Part shown: positions 30,439 to 39,605 of the stretch, piece after piece
Layout of the letters: each line of letters begins with the position of its first letter
Numbering within the stretch: position 1 is the first letter of the stretch
NCBI RefSeq assembly: GCF_001940525.2
Contig: NZ_CP019437.1
Coordinates: forward strand, 2,268,501-2,332,500
Direction of reading: 5' to 3'
Length of the DNA stretch: 64,000 nucleotides
Source: Thioclava nitratireducens
GTDB lineage: Bacteria > Pseudomonadota > Alphaproteobacteria > Rhodobacterales > Rhodobacteraceae
Notes under the pieces: model-generated
Database searches by the model: none
What the model was told of the DNA's origin: nothing
Seen by the model: only the letters and a program-made list of their open reading frames with translations
Program-made: the position numbers and the translations under genes

Positions 30439-32067
30439 ATGATCGACACGCTCCGCCCGACCGGTGCCGTCAGCGCGCTCGCGCTGGCTTGCGCCGCCGC
30501 GACCGCCCAGGCTGGCACCGCCGCCGACACCCAGACCGCCACCCCGATCAAGCATCTCGTGGTGATTTTCCAGGAGAACGTCTCCTTCGACCATTATTTC
30601 GCGACCTATCCGAAGGCCGCCAACCCCAAGGGCGAGCCGCAATTCACCGCCGCGAAAGACACGCCCAAGGCCAATACGCTCGCAAGCGCCGGTCTGCTGA
30701 AGAACAACCCCAACAAGAGCAATGCCGTCAATGGCGCGAATGCCGCCGCCCCGTTCCGGCTCGACCGGACGCAGGCCGCGTCCGCCGACCAGAACCACGG
30801 CTACACCGCCGAGCAGGCCGCTTTCCACGGCGGCAAGATGGATGCCTTCCCGGCCAATACCGGCAAGGGCACGAAAGGCGGCACGGGCGCATTCGGCACC
30901 AAGGGCCAGGTGATGGGCTATTACGACGGCAATACCGTCACCGCACTGTGGAACTACGCGCAGGCCTACGCGATGAACGACAATGCCTTCTCGAGCACCT
31001 TCGGCCCCTCGACGCCGGGCGCGATCAACCTCGTCTCGGGCCAGACCAATGGCGCGGTGCTGCCCAAGGGCTACAAGCTCGAAGCCGACGGCACCTATGA
31101 CAAGGGGCGCGTCGTGCCCGACGGCAATGGCGGCTGGACCATGATCTCCGATCTCGATCCGACCGGCGATGTCTGCTCGAACCCGAAATACCCCACGACG
31201 CTTATGGGCGGCAAGAATATCGGCGATCTGCTGAACGCCAAACACGTTACCTGGGGCTGGTTCGAGGGCGGCTTCGATCTGACCGCGGTGAACGGCAACG
31301 GCACCACCGGCTGCGACCGCTCGTCGCTCTCGCAGGTGACCGGCGAGACCTCGAAGGACTACATCCCCCACCACGAGCCCTTCCAGTATTACAAATCGAC
31401 CCGGAACGTCGATCACACCCGTCCCGCCTCGGTCGATGTGATCGGCACGTCGGACGATGGCGGCGCGAACCACCAATATGACAGCAAGGATTTCTACGCG
31501 GCCCTGAAGAACGGCAACCTGCCGGCGGTGAGCTTCCTGAAAGCGCCCGCCTATCAGGACGGCCATGCGGGCTATTCCGACCCGCTCGATGGGCAGGAGT
31601 TCATCGTCAACGCGGTCAACGCGCTGCAGAAATCGAACGACTGGAAGGACACTGCGATCGTCGTGACCTACGACGATTCCGATGGCTGGTATGACCACGC
31701 GATGGCAGTGGTGAATGGCTCGAACATCCCGGTCGCGGGCTATGACGTGCTCAATGGCAGCAACTGCGCCAGCGACAAGACGCTGCCCGGGCTCGACGGA
31801 AAGCCCGCGCAGGGCCGTTGCGGCTATGGCACCCGCATCCCGATGCTGGTGATCTCGCCCTATGCCAAGAAGAACGCGGTGGATCACACACTGGTCGATC
31901 AGTCATCGGTCACCAAGTTTATCGAGGATAACTGGCTGAACGGTCAGCGCATCGGTCAGGGCTCCTTCGACGCCCAGGCGGGCGAGCTGAACGGCATGTT
32001 CGACTTCTCGAAAGCGGCCAATGGCAAGCTGATCCTCGACCCGGCCACCGGCAACCCGAAAGGCTGA
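30439..32067 (+). CDS. Secreted phosphoesterase (phospholipase C / acid phosphatase family)
   Basis: 542-residue PF04185-type phosphoesterase that should release phosphate from lipids or other esters outside the inner membrane. A Sec signal peptide spans about 1-26 (ALALACAAATAQA). The family signature IFQENVSFDHYFATYP holds the probable nucleophile region near residues 47-53, and VTYDDSDGWYDHA near 410 contains the C-terminal metal ligands. It is closer to AcpA/PlcC-like acid phosphatases than to haemolytic PLC, but substrate is unknown. A Pho box candidate precedes it and a di-haem peroxidase gene follows 4 bp later. Confidence 0.87.
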   Translation: MIDTLRPTGAVSALALACAAATAQAGTAADTQTATPIKHLVVIFQENVSFDHYFATYPKAANPKGEPQFTAAKDTPKANTLASAGLLKNNPNKSNAVNGANAAAPFRLDRTQAASADQNHGYTAEQAAFHGGKMDAFPANTGKGTKGGTGAFGTKGQVMGYYDGNTVTALWNYAQAYAMNDNAFSSTFGPSTPGAINLVSGQTNGAVLPKGYKLEADGTYDKGRVVPDGNGGWTMISDLDPTGDVCSNPKYPTTLMGGKNIGDLLNAKHVTWGWFEGGFDLTAVNGNGTTGCDRSSLSQVTGETSKDYIPHHEPFQYYKSTRNVDHTRPASVDVIGTSDDGGANHQYDSKDFYAALKNGNLPAVSFLKAPAYQDGHAGYSDPLDGQEFIVNAVNALQKSNDWKDTAIVVTYDDSDGWYDHAMAVVNGSNIPVAGYDVLNGSNCASDKTLPGLDGKPAQGRCGYGTRIPMLVISPYAKKNAVDHTLVDQSSVTKFIEDNWLNGQRIGQGSFDAQAGELNGMFDFSKAANGKLILDPATGNPKG

Positions 32068-32071
32068 GGCG

Positions 32072-33451
32072 ATGAGACTGCCGAACCTGAGATTGATCAC
32101 TCCCAGAACGATCCGTTCGGCACAGGGGGCCGCGAGCATCACGCTCGCGGCTTTCCTTTCGGCCACCCCCGTCGGGGCAGCGTCCGACGCCGGTTCGAAA
32201 ACGACCGCGCCCGGAGATGCCGATCTGAGCGCCGTGGCCACGATCGGCAAGGCACTGTTTTCTGACCCCAAGCTGTCAGCCAGTGGCCAAATGAGCTGCG
32301 CGAGCTGCCACGACCCGGGCAATCACTTCGCGCCCTCCAATGCCCGCCCGGTGCAGCTTGGCGGGGCGTATCTCGACCAGCCGGGACTGCGCGCGGTGCC
32401 ATCGCTCACATACAAGCGTCAGACGCCACCCTTCACCTTCGGGATGCTCGACCCGACCTCGGAGGCGGGCGAAGCCGCGCCGCAGGTGGTCGCACAGCAA
32501 GGGGCGGGCGCGAAAGGAGCCGCAGGAGCAAGCGCATCTACGCAGCCCGCGCCGCAAAAAACCGCCGGCACGTCCGCCGCCGCGAGCCCGGTGCCGCGGG
32601 GCGGTCTGTTCTGGGACGGGCGCGCGGATACGCTGCAAGAGCAGGCGCTGGCCGTCCTCTTCACTCATTTCGAGATGGCAGAGCCCGACCGCGCAACCCT
32701 CGCCGCGACCCTGCGAGCGCGCTATGGCGACCGCTTAGCGCAGCTCTTCGGCGAGGCGGTGCGTGACGACGACAAGATGCTGATCGACGAGGCCGCCTTC
32801 GCTCTGTCGCGCTACCAGACCGAGGCGGTGGAATTTCATCCCTATACCAGCAAATACGACGCCTTTCTCGCGGGCGAGACGCAGCTTTCGCCGGCAGAGG
32901 CGCGGGGCCGTGCGCTCTTCGACGATCCGAAGAAGGGCAATTGCGCGGCCTGTCATCTCGACACCCGGTCCGCCGATGGTCGCCCGCCGCAATTCACCGA
33001 TTACGAATACGAGGCGCTCGGCGTGCCCCGCAACCCGGCGATCCCGGCCAATGCCGATCCGCATTATATCGATCTCGGTCTGTGCGGCCCGCTGCGCCAC
33101 GACACGATTTCGACGCAGCCCGGCAATTGCGGGATGTTCAAGACCCCGAGCCTGCGCAACGTCGCGACCCGGCACGTGTTTTTCCACAACGGTGTCTACA
33201 CCAGCCTGCAACAGGTCCTGCGCTTTTACGCCAAGCGCGACAGCGATCCCCGCGCGATTTACCCCACGCGCAACGGAAAAGTGGCGCGGTTCGACGACCT
33301 GCCCACTCGCTATCAGGGAAATATCGACCGCACCGACACGCCTTTCGGACGCAAGCCCGGAGAAGGCGACGCGCTGACCGAGGCCGAGCAAGCAGATATC
33401 ATCGCCTTTCTCGAGACCCTGACAGATGGCTACGCACCGCCGGAGGAGTGA
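32072..33451 (+). CDS. Di-haem cytochrome c peroxidase / MauG-family protein
   Basis: 459-residue periplasmic c-type cytochrome with a signal-like N terminus (about 1-36). Two haem-attachment motifs are seen: CASCH at 76-80 and CAACH at 291-295. The family segment GGLFWDGRADTLQEQA follows the first haem, and FKTPSLRNV and FFHNGVY are in the second domain. An Ala/Gln/Gly-rich insert of about 49 residues (129-177) interrupts the first domain. Members either reduce H2O2 or, like MauG, oxidise a partner protein. The tight pairing with the phosphoesterase suggests a joint role. Confidence 0.88.
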   Translation: MRLPNLRLITPRTIRSAQGAASITLAAFLSATPVGAASDAGSKTTAPGDADLSAVATIGKALFSDPKLSASGQMSCASCHDPGNHFAPSNARPVQLGGAYLDQPGLRAVPSLTYKRQTPPFTFGMLDPTSEAGEAAPQVVAQQGAGAKGAAGASASTQPAPQKTAGTSAAASPVPRGGLFWDGRADTLQEQALAVLFTHFEMAEPDRATLAATLRARYGDRLAQLFGEAVRDDDKMLIDEAAFALSRYQTEAVEFHPYTSKYDAFLAGETQLSPAEARGRALFDDPKKGNCAACHLDTRSADGRPPQFTDYEYEALGVPRNPAIPANADPHYIDLGLCGPLRHDTISTQPGNCGMFKTPSLRNVATRHVFFHNGVYTSLQQVLRFYAKRDSDPRAIYPTRNGKVARFDDLPTRYQGNIDRTDTPFGRKPGEGDALTEAEQADIIAFLETLTDGYAPPEE

Positions 33452-33819
33452 TCAGAGCCACTGGCGAGGCCCCTCTTGCGAGGCCGCTTCCACCTTTGAG
33501 CCATGCTGCACTCCGGCGACGGGGCAGCGCCCTGTTCCCGCCCAAATCATCGCCCGGACGCCAAATTTGACGAGGAACTCGGCTGAAGGGGGGTCTGGTG
33601 CATCGCGTGAGGTTTCATTCCGAGCCGCCTTCGGGCTCCGCGCACATCAGTAGCGGCGCAGTCGTGTCTGTTTCCAAAATTAGGGCGCAGGCACACCGAT
33701 TGAAGCGATTGTATATATATTCGCCCGAAACAGAGCCATATTCGTAGGAAAATTCTTGAATATGAGGCTGCGTTGAATTTTTCTTGCTGTGTGGTGGGGA
33801 AGATTTGGGGGAGAGAAAA
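33452..33819. other. 368-bp intergenic region, AT-rich in its second half
   Basis: Separates the di-haem peroxidase gene from the glycosyltransferase pair. Bases from about 33680 to 33820 are clearly more AT-rich than the surroundings (for example TTGTATATATATTCG near 33708), as expected for a promoter. GGGGGAGAG at 33807-33815 is the ribosome site of the next gene. No gene or clear terminator is recognised. Confidence 0.5.
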
Positions 33820-34851
33820 ATGACGGAAATTGCGGCATCGGCCGAAAGATCGGACGAAGCGGGACAAGAACCGATCTCAGGCATTTCCGTCGTCGTGCCG
33901 ATTTACAACGAAATCGAGAATATCGATCTCCTCTGCAAAGAACTGACCGCAGCACTCGAGCCAATCGGCAAACATTACGAAATTGTTTTCGTGGATGATG
34001 GCTCGATCGACGGTAGCGGCGAGGCGCTCGCGGAGAGGGCCCGGCAGGACGAGCACCTGCGGGTGATCCGGTTCCGCCGCAACTATGGCCAAACCGCCGC
34101 GATGAAGGCCGGGCTGGATTTTGCCTCGCAGGACGCGATCGTCACTATCGATGGCGACCTTCAGAACGACCCTGCGGATATCGCGCCGATGCTGGCCAAG
34201 CTGGAGGAGGGATATGATCTCGTTCATGGCTGGCGGCGGCATCGGCAGGACGCGATGCTGAACCGCAAGTTGCCCTCAATGATCGCGAACCGGCTGATCT
34301 CGTGGAGCACGGGCTTCCCGATCCACGATCTGGGCTGCACCCTAAAGGTGATGCGGCGAGAGCTCGTCGCGGAGATCGAGCTCTACGGCGACATGCACCG
34401 GTTCATCCCGCTCCTGCTGTTTGAACGCGGTGCGCGCTGTGTCGAGATGGAAACCCATCACCGGCCGCGGCTCCATGGCGAGACGAAATACGGGATCGGC
34501 CGCACCTTCGTGGTGATCCTCGACCTGCTGACGGTGCGCTTCTTTCTGGGCAATGCCGGGCACCCAATGATGGTCTTCGGCGGGCTCGGCATCTTCAGCT
34601 TCGCGCTGTCTTTCGTCGCGACCATGGTCACCGTCATCATGAAGATCTGGGGCGGCGTCGACATGACGGGCAACCCGTTTCTCTTGCTGTCGGTCCTGTC
34701 GGCTCTGGCGGGCTTCCAGCTTCTGAGCATCGGCCTGATCGGAGAAGTTCTCGCGCGGGTCTATTTCAACCAGCGCGGACGCAAACCCTACACCGTGCGG
34801 CAATTCCTGAATTTCGAAGACGATCCCGTCGCGGCGGGGGCAGCCCAGTGA
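33820..34851 (+). CDS. GT2 glycosyltransferase, polyprenyl-phosphate type
   Basis: 343-residue glycosyltransferase of the DPM1/GtrB/ArnC type that puts a sugar on a polyprenyl phosphate at the inner membrane. Seen: SVVVPIYNEIENI, the nucleotide-sugar loop VDDGSIDGS, the catalytic TIDGDLQNDP, and two C-terminal membrane helices (about 235-260 and 275-305). The ATG at 33820 follows GGGGGAGAGAAAA; an upstream in-frame ATG at 33784 is rejected. The next gene overlaps by GTGA and encodes a lipid-sugar dependent transferase, the usual partner. Confidence 0.88.
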   Translation: MTEIAASAERSDEAGQEPISGISVVVPIYNEIENIDLLCKELTAALEPIGKHYEIVFVDDGSIDGSGEALAERARQDEHLRVIRFRRNYGQTAAMKAGLDFASQDAIVTIDGDLQNDPADIAPMLAKLEEGYDLVHGWRRHRQDAMLNRKLPSMIANRLISWSTGFPIHDLGCTLKVMRRELVAEIELYGDMHRFIPLLLFERGARCVEMETHHRPRLHGETKYGIGRTFVVILDLLTVRFFLGNAGHPMMVFGGLGIFSFALSFVATMVTVIMKIWGGVDMTGNPFLLLSVLSALAGFQLLSIGLIGEVLARVYFNQRGRKPYTVRQFLNFEDDPVAAGAAQ

Positions 34852-36452
34852 CCGCGGCCGAGATGGAACGCATGTCCTCCGCCTCCGAGCCGATGACCAA
34901 CGTTCTGCCGTCGGCGACAGTAGACCGGGTTGTCCTCTTCGCGCTGCTCGCGGTTACCTTGTGTCTCCGGCTTCCCTACTTGACGCAGCCGCTCGTCGAC
35001 GTCTTCAGCTGGCGCGAGGCCAGTACGGCGATGATCGCGGAAAATTACTGGCAACACGGCTGGAATATATTCCTTCCGGAAGTGAACTGGTCCGGGCCCG
35101 GCCCGAGTTACCAGGGGCGTGAATTCGGGCTCTACGCCTATATCGTCGCGATCCTGAACGCGCTTTTCGGCTGGCATGACTGGTTCGGGCGGATGGTCGC
35201 GACCGCGTTCGGAATGCTGACAGTATTCTCCCTACATCGGCTCGTCGCGTTGATCTGGGACGAGCGCCACGCGCATGCGGCGGCCCTTGCCTATGCGGTG
35301 ATGCCGGGCACGATCATCATCGAAACCTCGGCCCTGCCCGATCCGGCGATGCTGGCGTTGATCACCTTGGGCATATGGCTCTACGTGCGCTACTGGATCA
35401 CGCAGCGCGAGGGCTATCCGATCCTGGCCGCCGCGATTTTCACGCTGGGCGCGCTGTCGAAACTGCCGGGGCTCGGCGTCGGTCTCGTCGTGCTGTGGCT
35501 GATGCTGGTCTCGCTCCGACGTGGGGATCGCACGACCGTCCTGAGGACGCTGCTCCCCCTTGCCATCGGCCTCGGGGCCATCGCTGGTTATTACGCCTGG
35601 GCGATCTACCTCGGCCGCTCCACCCCGCCCTACCATGTCGCGGGCAGCGGCTACATCTGGGACCACAAGTTCTGGACTTTCGTCTCCGAGGCCTTCTACG
35701 CGCATAAACTCTGGGTCATCTCGGTCTGGGGGTTCTACGGCTATTGGTTCATGGGGCTGATCGCACTCGGCCTCTGGGTGCCACCGGACTTCTCCAAAGC
35801 AGAGCGACGGGATCCGGGCCTGACCGGGATTCCCTATGTGTGGTTGCTAGCCGCGATCATCGTCTATCTCTGCGCCGCCAAGGAGATCAGCAACAATCCG
35901 TGGAACCTGCACGTCTTCCATGTCCCTTTGGCAATTTTCGCCGGGCGCGGGCTCATTCTGCTTGTCGAATTGGGCGGTAGCGCCTTCGCCTCTCTCACCG
36001 GCGTCGTTCGCCTGGGCGTCATCGGGGTGATACTGGCGGCCCTGTCGCAGTTTCAGACCGTGCCGCGCCTGAAAGACCCGCAAGCGGAAGAAGCCCGCCT
36101 GATGGGGCAGGCCCTCGACCGCCTGGCCGGGCCAGATGATCTCGTCGTCGCGATCAGCCCCCAGGTCGGTGACCCCATTGCAATTTACTACAGCCGCCGG
36201 AACGGCTGGACCCTGCCGCCCGGCGGTGGCGACGAGGACTGGTCGATCTTCGCCGAGGACGATGCGACACCGATCGCCCAGCTTGAGAAGATGAAGAAAC
36301 AGGGCGCGCGCTGGTTCGGAGTGACCAAAGTCTCCAAGGATCGCAAGGGGCGTCCCTTCCTGGACCATCATGCCGGCGTAATTGCCTATCTCGATCAGAC
36401 GGCGGAACGCGCCTTGGAGACGTCGGATTTCTTGATCTTCCATCTTCCTTGA
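34848..36452 (+). CDS. GT39-type (ArnT-like) membrane glycosyltransferase
   Basis: 534-residue inner-membrane protein with about ten or more hydrophobic segments and a soluble C-terminal domain (about 410-534). The segment FSWREASTAMIAENYW at about 55-70 matches the first periplasmic loop of the GT39/ArnT superfamily, whose acidic residue is catalytic. It probably transfers a sugar from the polyprenyl carrier made by the preceding enzyme to a lipid, glycan or protein outside. The GTG start overlaps the previous stop (GTGA). The acceptor is unknown. Confidence 0.82.
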   Translation: MTAAEMERMSSASEPMTNVLPSATVDRVVLFALLAVTLCLRLPYLTQPLVDVFSWREASTAMIAENYWQHGWNIFLPEVNWSGPGPSYQGREFGLYAYIVAILNALFGWHDWFGRMVATAFGMLTVFSLHRLVALIWDERHAHAAALAYAVMPGTIIIETSALPDPAMLALITLGIWLYVRYWITQREGYPILAAAIFTLGALSKLPGLGVGLVVLWLMLVSLRRGDRTTVLRTLLPLAIGLGAIAGYYAWAIYLGRSTPPYHVAGSGYIWDHKFWTFVSEAFYAHKLWVISVWGFYGYWFMGLIALGLWVPPDFSKAERRDPGLTGIPYVWLLAAIIVYLCAAKEISNNPWNLHVFHVPLAIFAGRGLILLVELGGSAFASLTGVVRLGVIGVILAALSQFQTVPRLKDPQAEEARLMGQALDRLAGPDDLVVAISPQVGDPIAIYYSRRNGWTLPPGGGDEDWSIFAEDDATPIAQLEKMKKQGARWFGVTKVSKDRKGRPFLDHHAGVIAYLDQTAERALETSDFLIFHLP

Positions 36453-36640
36453 CCCGAGAAGCGGGGGCCACGGGAGGCGCGAAGACGCCCGCCGCGAAGG
36501 GATCGAAGACTTCGAGCCGTTCCACGATTTCGAGCGCGCGCAGGGACGCAGTGGAATAGTGTCACCCGCTCACTACCAGAGACAATGAAACCGAAGGGAT
36601 CCATCTGACAACTATCGGTCGGGTTAGCCCCCTGCCCCGG

Positions 36641-37732
36641 TCACCGGAACAAAACGAGCGCTCCCGGCGACCATGCGACGCGGGTGCGGGTGCCGACTTC
36701 CAGCACGGGGCGGCCGAACACGTTGCGCATCGAGATACGGACCGGTTTTTCGGTGCCGTCGAGGCGCACGTCGTAATAGGTCATGTCGCCGTAATAGACG
36801 ACCTCGTCGATCGTGCCGGGCGCTTCGCGGTCGGAGGCCTGTTGACCTTCGTAAAGAAGCGTCAAGGTTTCCGGGCGGAAACCCACCGCGGCGCCATCGC
36901 CCGCAGGTGCGATCGAGATCTGGCTCGGCGCGACCTCGAGCCGTCCGAGACCTGCGACCTCTGCGGTGACCGCTTCGCCGGGCCCATCCGTGACCGTCGC
37001 GGGCAGGAAATTCATCACCCCGATGAAATCGGCCACGCGACGCGAATTGGGGCGACCATAGAGCACTTCCGGGTCGGCGAGCTGGGCGATCTCGCCCTCG
37101 AACATCACCGCGATCCGGTCCGACATGACCAGCGCCTCTTCCTGATCGTGGGTCACGAGAACGAAGGTGATGCCGACCTCGCGCTGCAGCTTGATCAGCT
37201 CGACCTGCATCTGCTCGCGGATCTTGCGGTCGAGCGCGGAGAGCGGCTCGTCGAGCAGCAAAACCTTAGGCTTAAGGATCAGCGCGCGGGCCAGCGCCAC
37301 ACGCTGCCGTTGCCCGCCCGAGAGCGCATGGGCCGCGCGAGTGCCGTAGCCCTTGAGCCCCACCATCTCGAGCGATTCCTCGACCAGCTTGGCCTTCTCC
37401 GATTTCGAACGCGGATCGCGGCGCAGGCCGAAGCCGACATTCTCGGCCACGCTCAGATGCGGGAAGATCGCGTAGGACTGGAACACCATATTGGTAGGCC
37501 GCTTGTTCGGCGGAACGCCCACCATCGTCTTGCCGTCGATCAGCACCGCGCCTTCCGAGATCTCCTCGAATCCCGCGATGGTGCGCAGCAGCGTGGTCTT
37601 GCCGCAGCCCGACGGACCGAGCAGCGAGAAGAACTCGCCTGCGCGGATCTCCGCGGTGATGCCGCGCAGCGCGTGATAATCGCCGTAATATTTATGAACG
37701 TCCTGAAAGGCGATCATCGGTTTATCGGTCAC
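36641..37732 (-). CDS. ABC transporter ATP-binding protein, spermidine/putrescine type
   Basis: 363-residue PotA-like ATPase driving the two adjacent permeases. Walker A GPSGCGKTT at about 39-47, signature LSGGQRQRVALARAL, Walker B VLLLDEPLSALD, switch His in VTHDQEEA, and a C-terminal TOBE domain (about 280-363). The start overlaps the upstream permease stop by 4 bases. Polyamines are a family-level guess; the same clade carries other small cations and amines. Confidence 0.9.
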   Translation of the reverse strand: MTDKPMIAFQDVHKYYGDYHALRGITAEIRAGEFFSLLGPSGCGKTTLLRTIAGFEEISEGAVLIDGKTMVGVPPNKRPTNMVFQSYAIFPHLSVAENVGFGLRRDPRSKSEKAKLVEESLEMVGLKGYGTRAAHALSGGQRQRVALARALILKPKVLLLDEPLSALDRKIREQMQVELIKLQREVGITFVLVTHDQEEALVMSDRIAVMFEGEIAQLADPEVLYGRPNSRRVADFIGVMNFLPATVTDGPGEAVTAEVAGLGRLEVAPSQISIAPAGDGAAVGFRPETLTLLYEGQQASDREAPGTIDEVVYYGDMTYYDVRLDGTEKPVRISMRNVFGRPVLEVGTRTRVAWSPGALVLFR

Positions 37733-38538
37733 AGGAAGCCTCCGGTATCCTTGGCGCCGGTCCGTTTGACCCCGCGCCGGCGGAAGAATTCGGCCACGCT
37801 CAGAAGCAGGATCGAGGCCGCGACGAGGCAGGTGCCAAGCGCCATGATGACCGGGATCGCTGACGGGAAACGCAGCTGGGAAAAGATATAGGTGGGCAGC
37901 GTGGGCTGATTGCCCGCGAGGAAGAAGGCCACGATGAACTCGTCGAGCGAGATCGTGAAGGAGATCAGGAAGGCCGAGATGATACCGGGCATCACCAGCG
38001 GCAGCACGATCAGGCGGAAGGTCGACATCCGCGTCTCGCCCAGATCGACCGCAGCCTCTTCCAGCGACTGATCCAGCGTCGCGAACGCCGTCTGCAGGAC
38101 CGCGATGGCATAAGGCAGCGAGATGATCACGTGGCCCAAGATCACCGTCGCGATCGACAGGTTCACCTTCAGCACTTCGAGCATCACCAAGAGCAGCGAC
38201 ATCCCCATCAGGATATCGGGCAGCACCATCGGCAGCAGGATCAGCCCCATGATCCCGCCCTTGCCCTTGAAGCGGTAGCGCGTCGAGGCGCGGGCGGCGA
38301 AAACCGCGAGGATCGTGGCGCCCGCCGAGGAGGTCAGCGCGATGATCAGCGAATTCGACAGCGCGTGGCGCAGCGTGTCGTTCTCGGCCATTTTCGCGAA
38401 CCAGTCGGTCGTGAAACCCTTCAGCGGAAAGGCGATGATCGTGCCGTCATTGAAAGCAAACAGCGGCAGCAGGAAGATCGGCGCGTAGAGGAAGATCAGA
38501 TAGGCGATCGCGTAAATCTTGAGGGACGGTATTTTCAT
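37729..38538 (-). CDS. ABC transporter permease, PotC type
   Basis: 269-residue inner-membrane subunit with six predicted helices and the EAA loop LEEAAVDLGETRMSTFRLIVLPLVMPGI that contacts the ATPase. It begins 7 bp after the other permease gene and overlaps the ATPase gene. A stretch VSFTISLDEFIVAFFL type motif (SFTISLDEFIVAFF) is characteristic of PotC-like permeases. Confidence 0.9.
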   Translation of the reverse strand: MKIPSLKIYAIAYLIFLYAPIFLLPLFAFNDGTIIAFPLKGFTTDWFAKMAENDTLRHALSNSLIIALTSSAGATILAVFAARASTRYRFKGKGGIMGLILLPMVLPDILMGMSLLLVMLEVLKVNLSIATVILGHVIISLPYAIAVLQTAFATLDQSLEEAAVDLGETRMSTFRLIVLPLVMPGIISAFLISFTISLDEFIVAFFLAGNQPTLPTYIFSQLRFPSAIPVIMALGTCLVAASILLLSVAEFFRRRGVKRTGAKDTGGFL

Positions 38539-38545
38539 GCGCGGC

Positions 38546-39442
38546 TCACTTTCCGACCTTCAGGAAGCGACGGTTGAGCCACAGGAAGACCAGCGACAGG
38601 GCCGCGACCACGAGCAGCGAACTGACCGCAATGGCCGAGCCCAGCGGGCGATTGTCCAGGGGTAGCATCTGCGCCTGAATGAGGTTCGCGACCATCGGCA
38701 TCTTGCCGCCCCCGATCAGCTCGGGCGTGACGTAATCGCCGACCGTCGGGATAAATACGATCAGCGTCGCGGCTACGACACCGGGCATCGCCAAGGGCAG
38801 TGTCACGCGCAGGAAGGTCCGCCAGCGACTTTCGCCCAGATCCTGCCCCGCCTCCAGCAACGAGCGGTCGATCTTCTCGAGGCTCACGAAAATCGGCAGG
38901 ATCGCGAAGGGCGCATAGGCATGGGCCAGCGTCAGCGCGATCGCCCCCACCGAATTGAGCATCTGCAGCGGATCGGCGATCAGCCCGTTCGGCCCGATGA
39001 TCCCGATCCCCTCCAACGCGGAATTGATCACGCCATTATAGCCAAGGATCACCTTCCACAGAAACACGCGGATCAGATACGACGTCCAGAACGGGATGGT
39101 GATCAGAAAGATCCAGCGCGCCTTCCGGTTCGGCGCCAGACCGAAGCTCAGATAATAGGCAATCGGGAAGGCCAGCGCGACCGTGACCAGCGTCACCAGC
39201 CCCGCCACCAGCAGCGAGCGAACCAGAATCACGCGAAAGATCGGATCGGTCCATGTGGCGATGTAATTCTGCACGGTGAATTCATGCACCACCGTCAGAT
39301 AGCCATCCTTGAAGAAGGAATAGGCAAGGATCGTGACCAGCGGCGCGGCCAGCAAAAGAACGGCATAGAGGAAGGGGGGCGAAATCAGCGCATAGCCCTG
39401 CGCGGACTCGCTGCGCAGCCAGCTCTCCCCTTTACCCGCCAT
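38546..39442 (-). CDS. ABC transporter permease, PotB type
   Basis: 298-residue inner-membrane subunit with six main hydrophobic segments and the EAA loop LLEAGQDLGESRWRTFLRVTLPLAMPGV. FIPTVGDYVTPELIGG is typical for PotB-like permeases. It is the first transporter gene, 163 bp downstream of the MocR regulator on the same strand. No periplasmic binding protein gene lies in the cluster. Confidence 0.9.
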   Translation of the reverse strand: MAGKGESWLRSESAQGYALISPPFLYAVLLLAAPLVTILAYSFFKDGYLTVVHEFTVQNYIATWTDPIFRVILVRSLLVAGLVTLVTVALAFPIAYYLSFGLAPNRKARWIFLITIPFWTSYLIRVFLWKVILGYNGVINSALEGIGIIGPNGLIADPLQMLNSVGAIALTLAHAYAPFAILPIFVSLEKIDRSLLEAGQDLGESRWRTFLRVTLPLAMPGVVAATLIVFIPTVGDYVTPELIGGGKMPMVANLIQAQMLPLDNRPLGSAIAVSSLLVVAALSLVFLWLNRRFLKVGK

Positions 39443-39605
39443 CCATCTCTCCCGATTTGCACCCGTCTCGGGCGTCGTTGGCTGTCACGAAAGCACAAGG
39501 GCGCGGGCGTGAAAAGAGGGCAAGCGCCCCTACTCGCGCAAGGGCAAGGCAGATGCCGTAATTTTGTGCAGCGCGCTTCGGCGGCGCGGCGTCAGGCCTC
39601 AGCCC

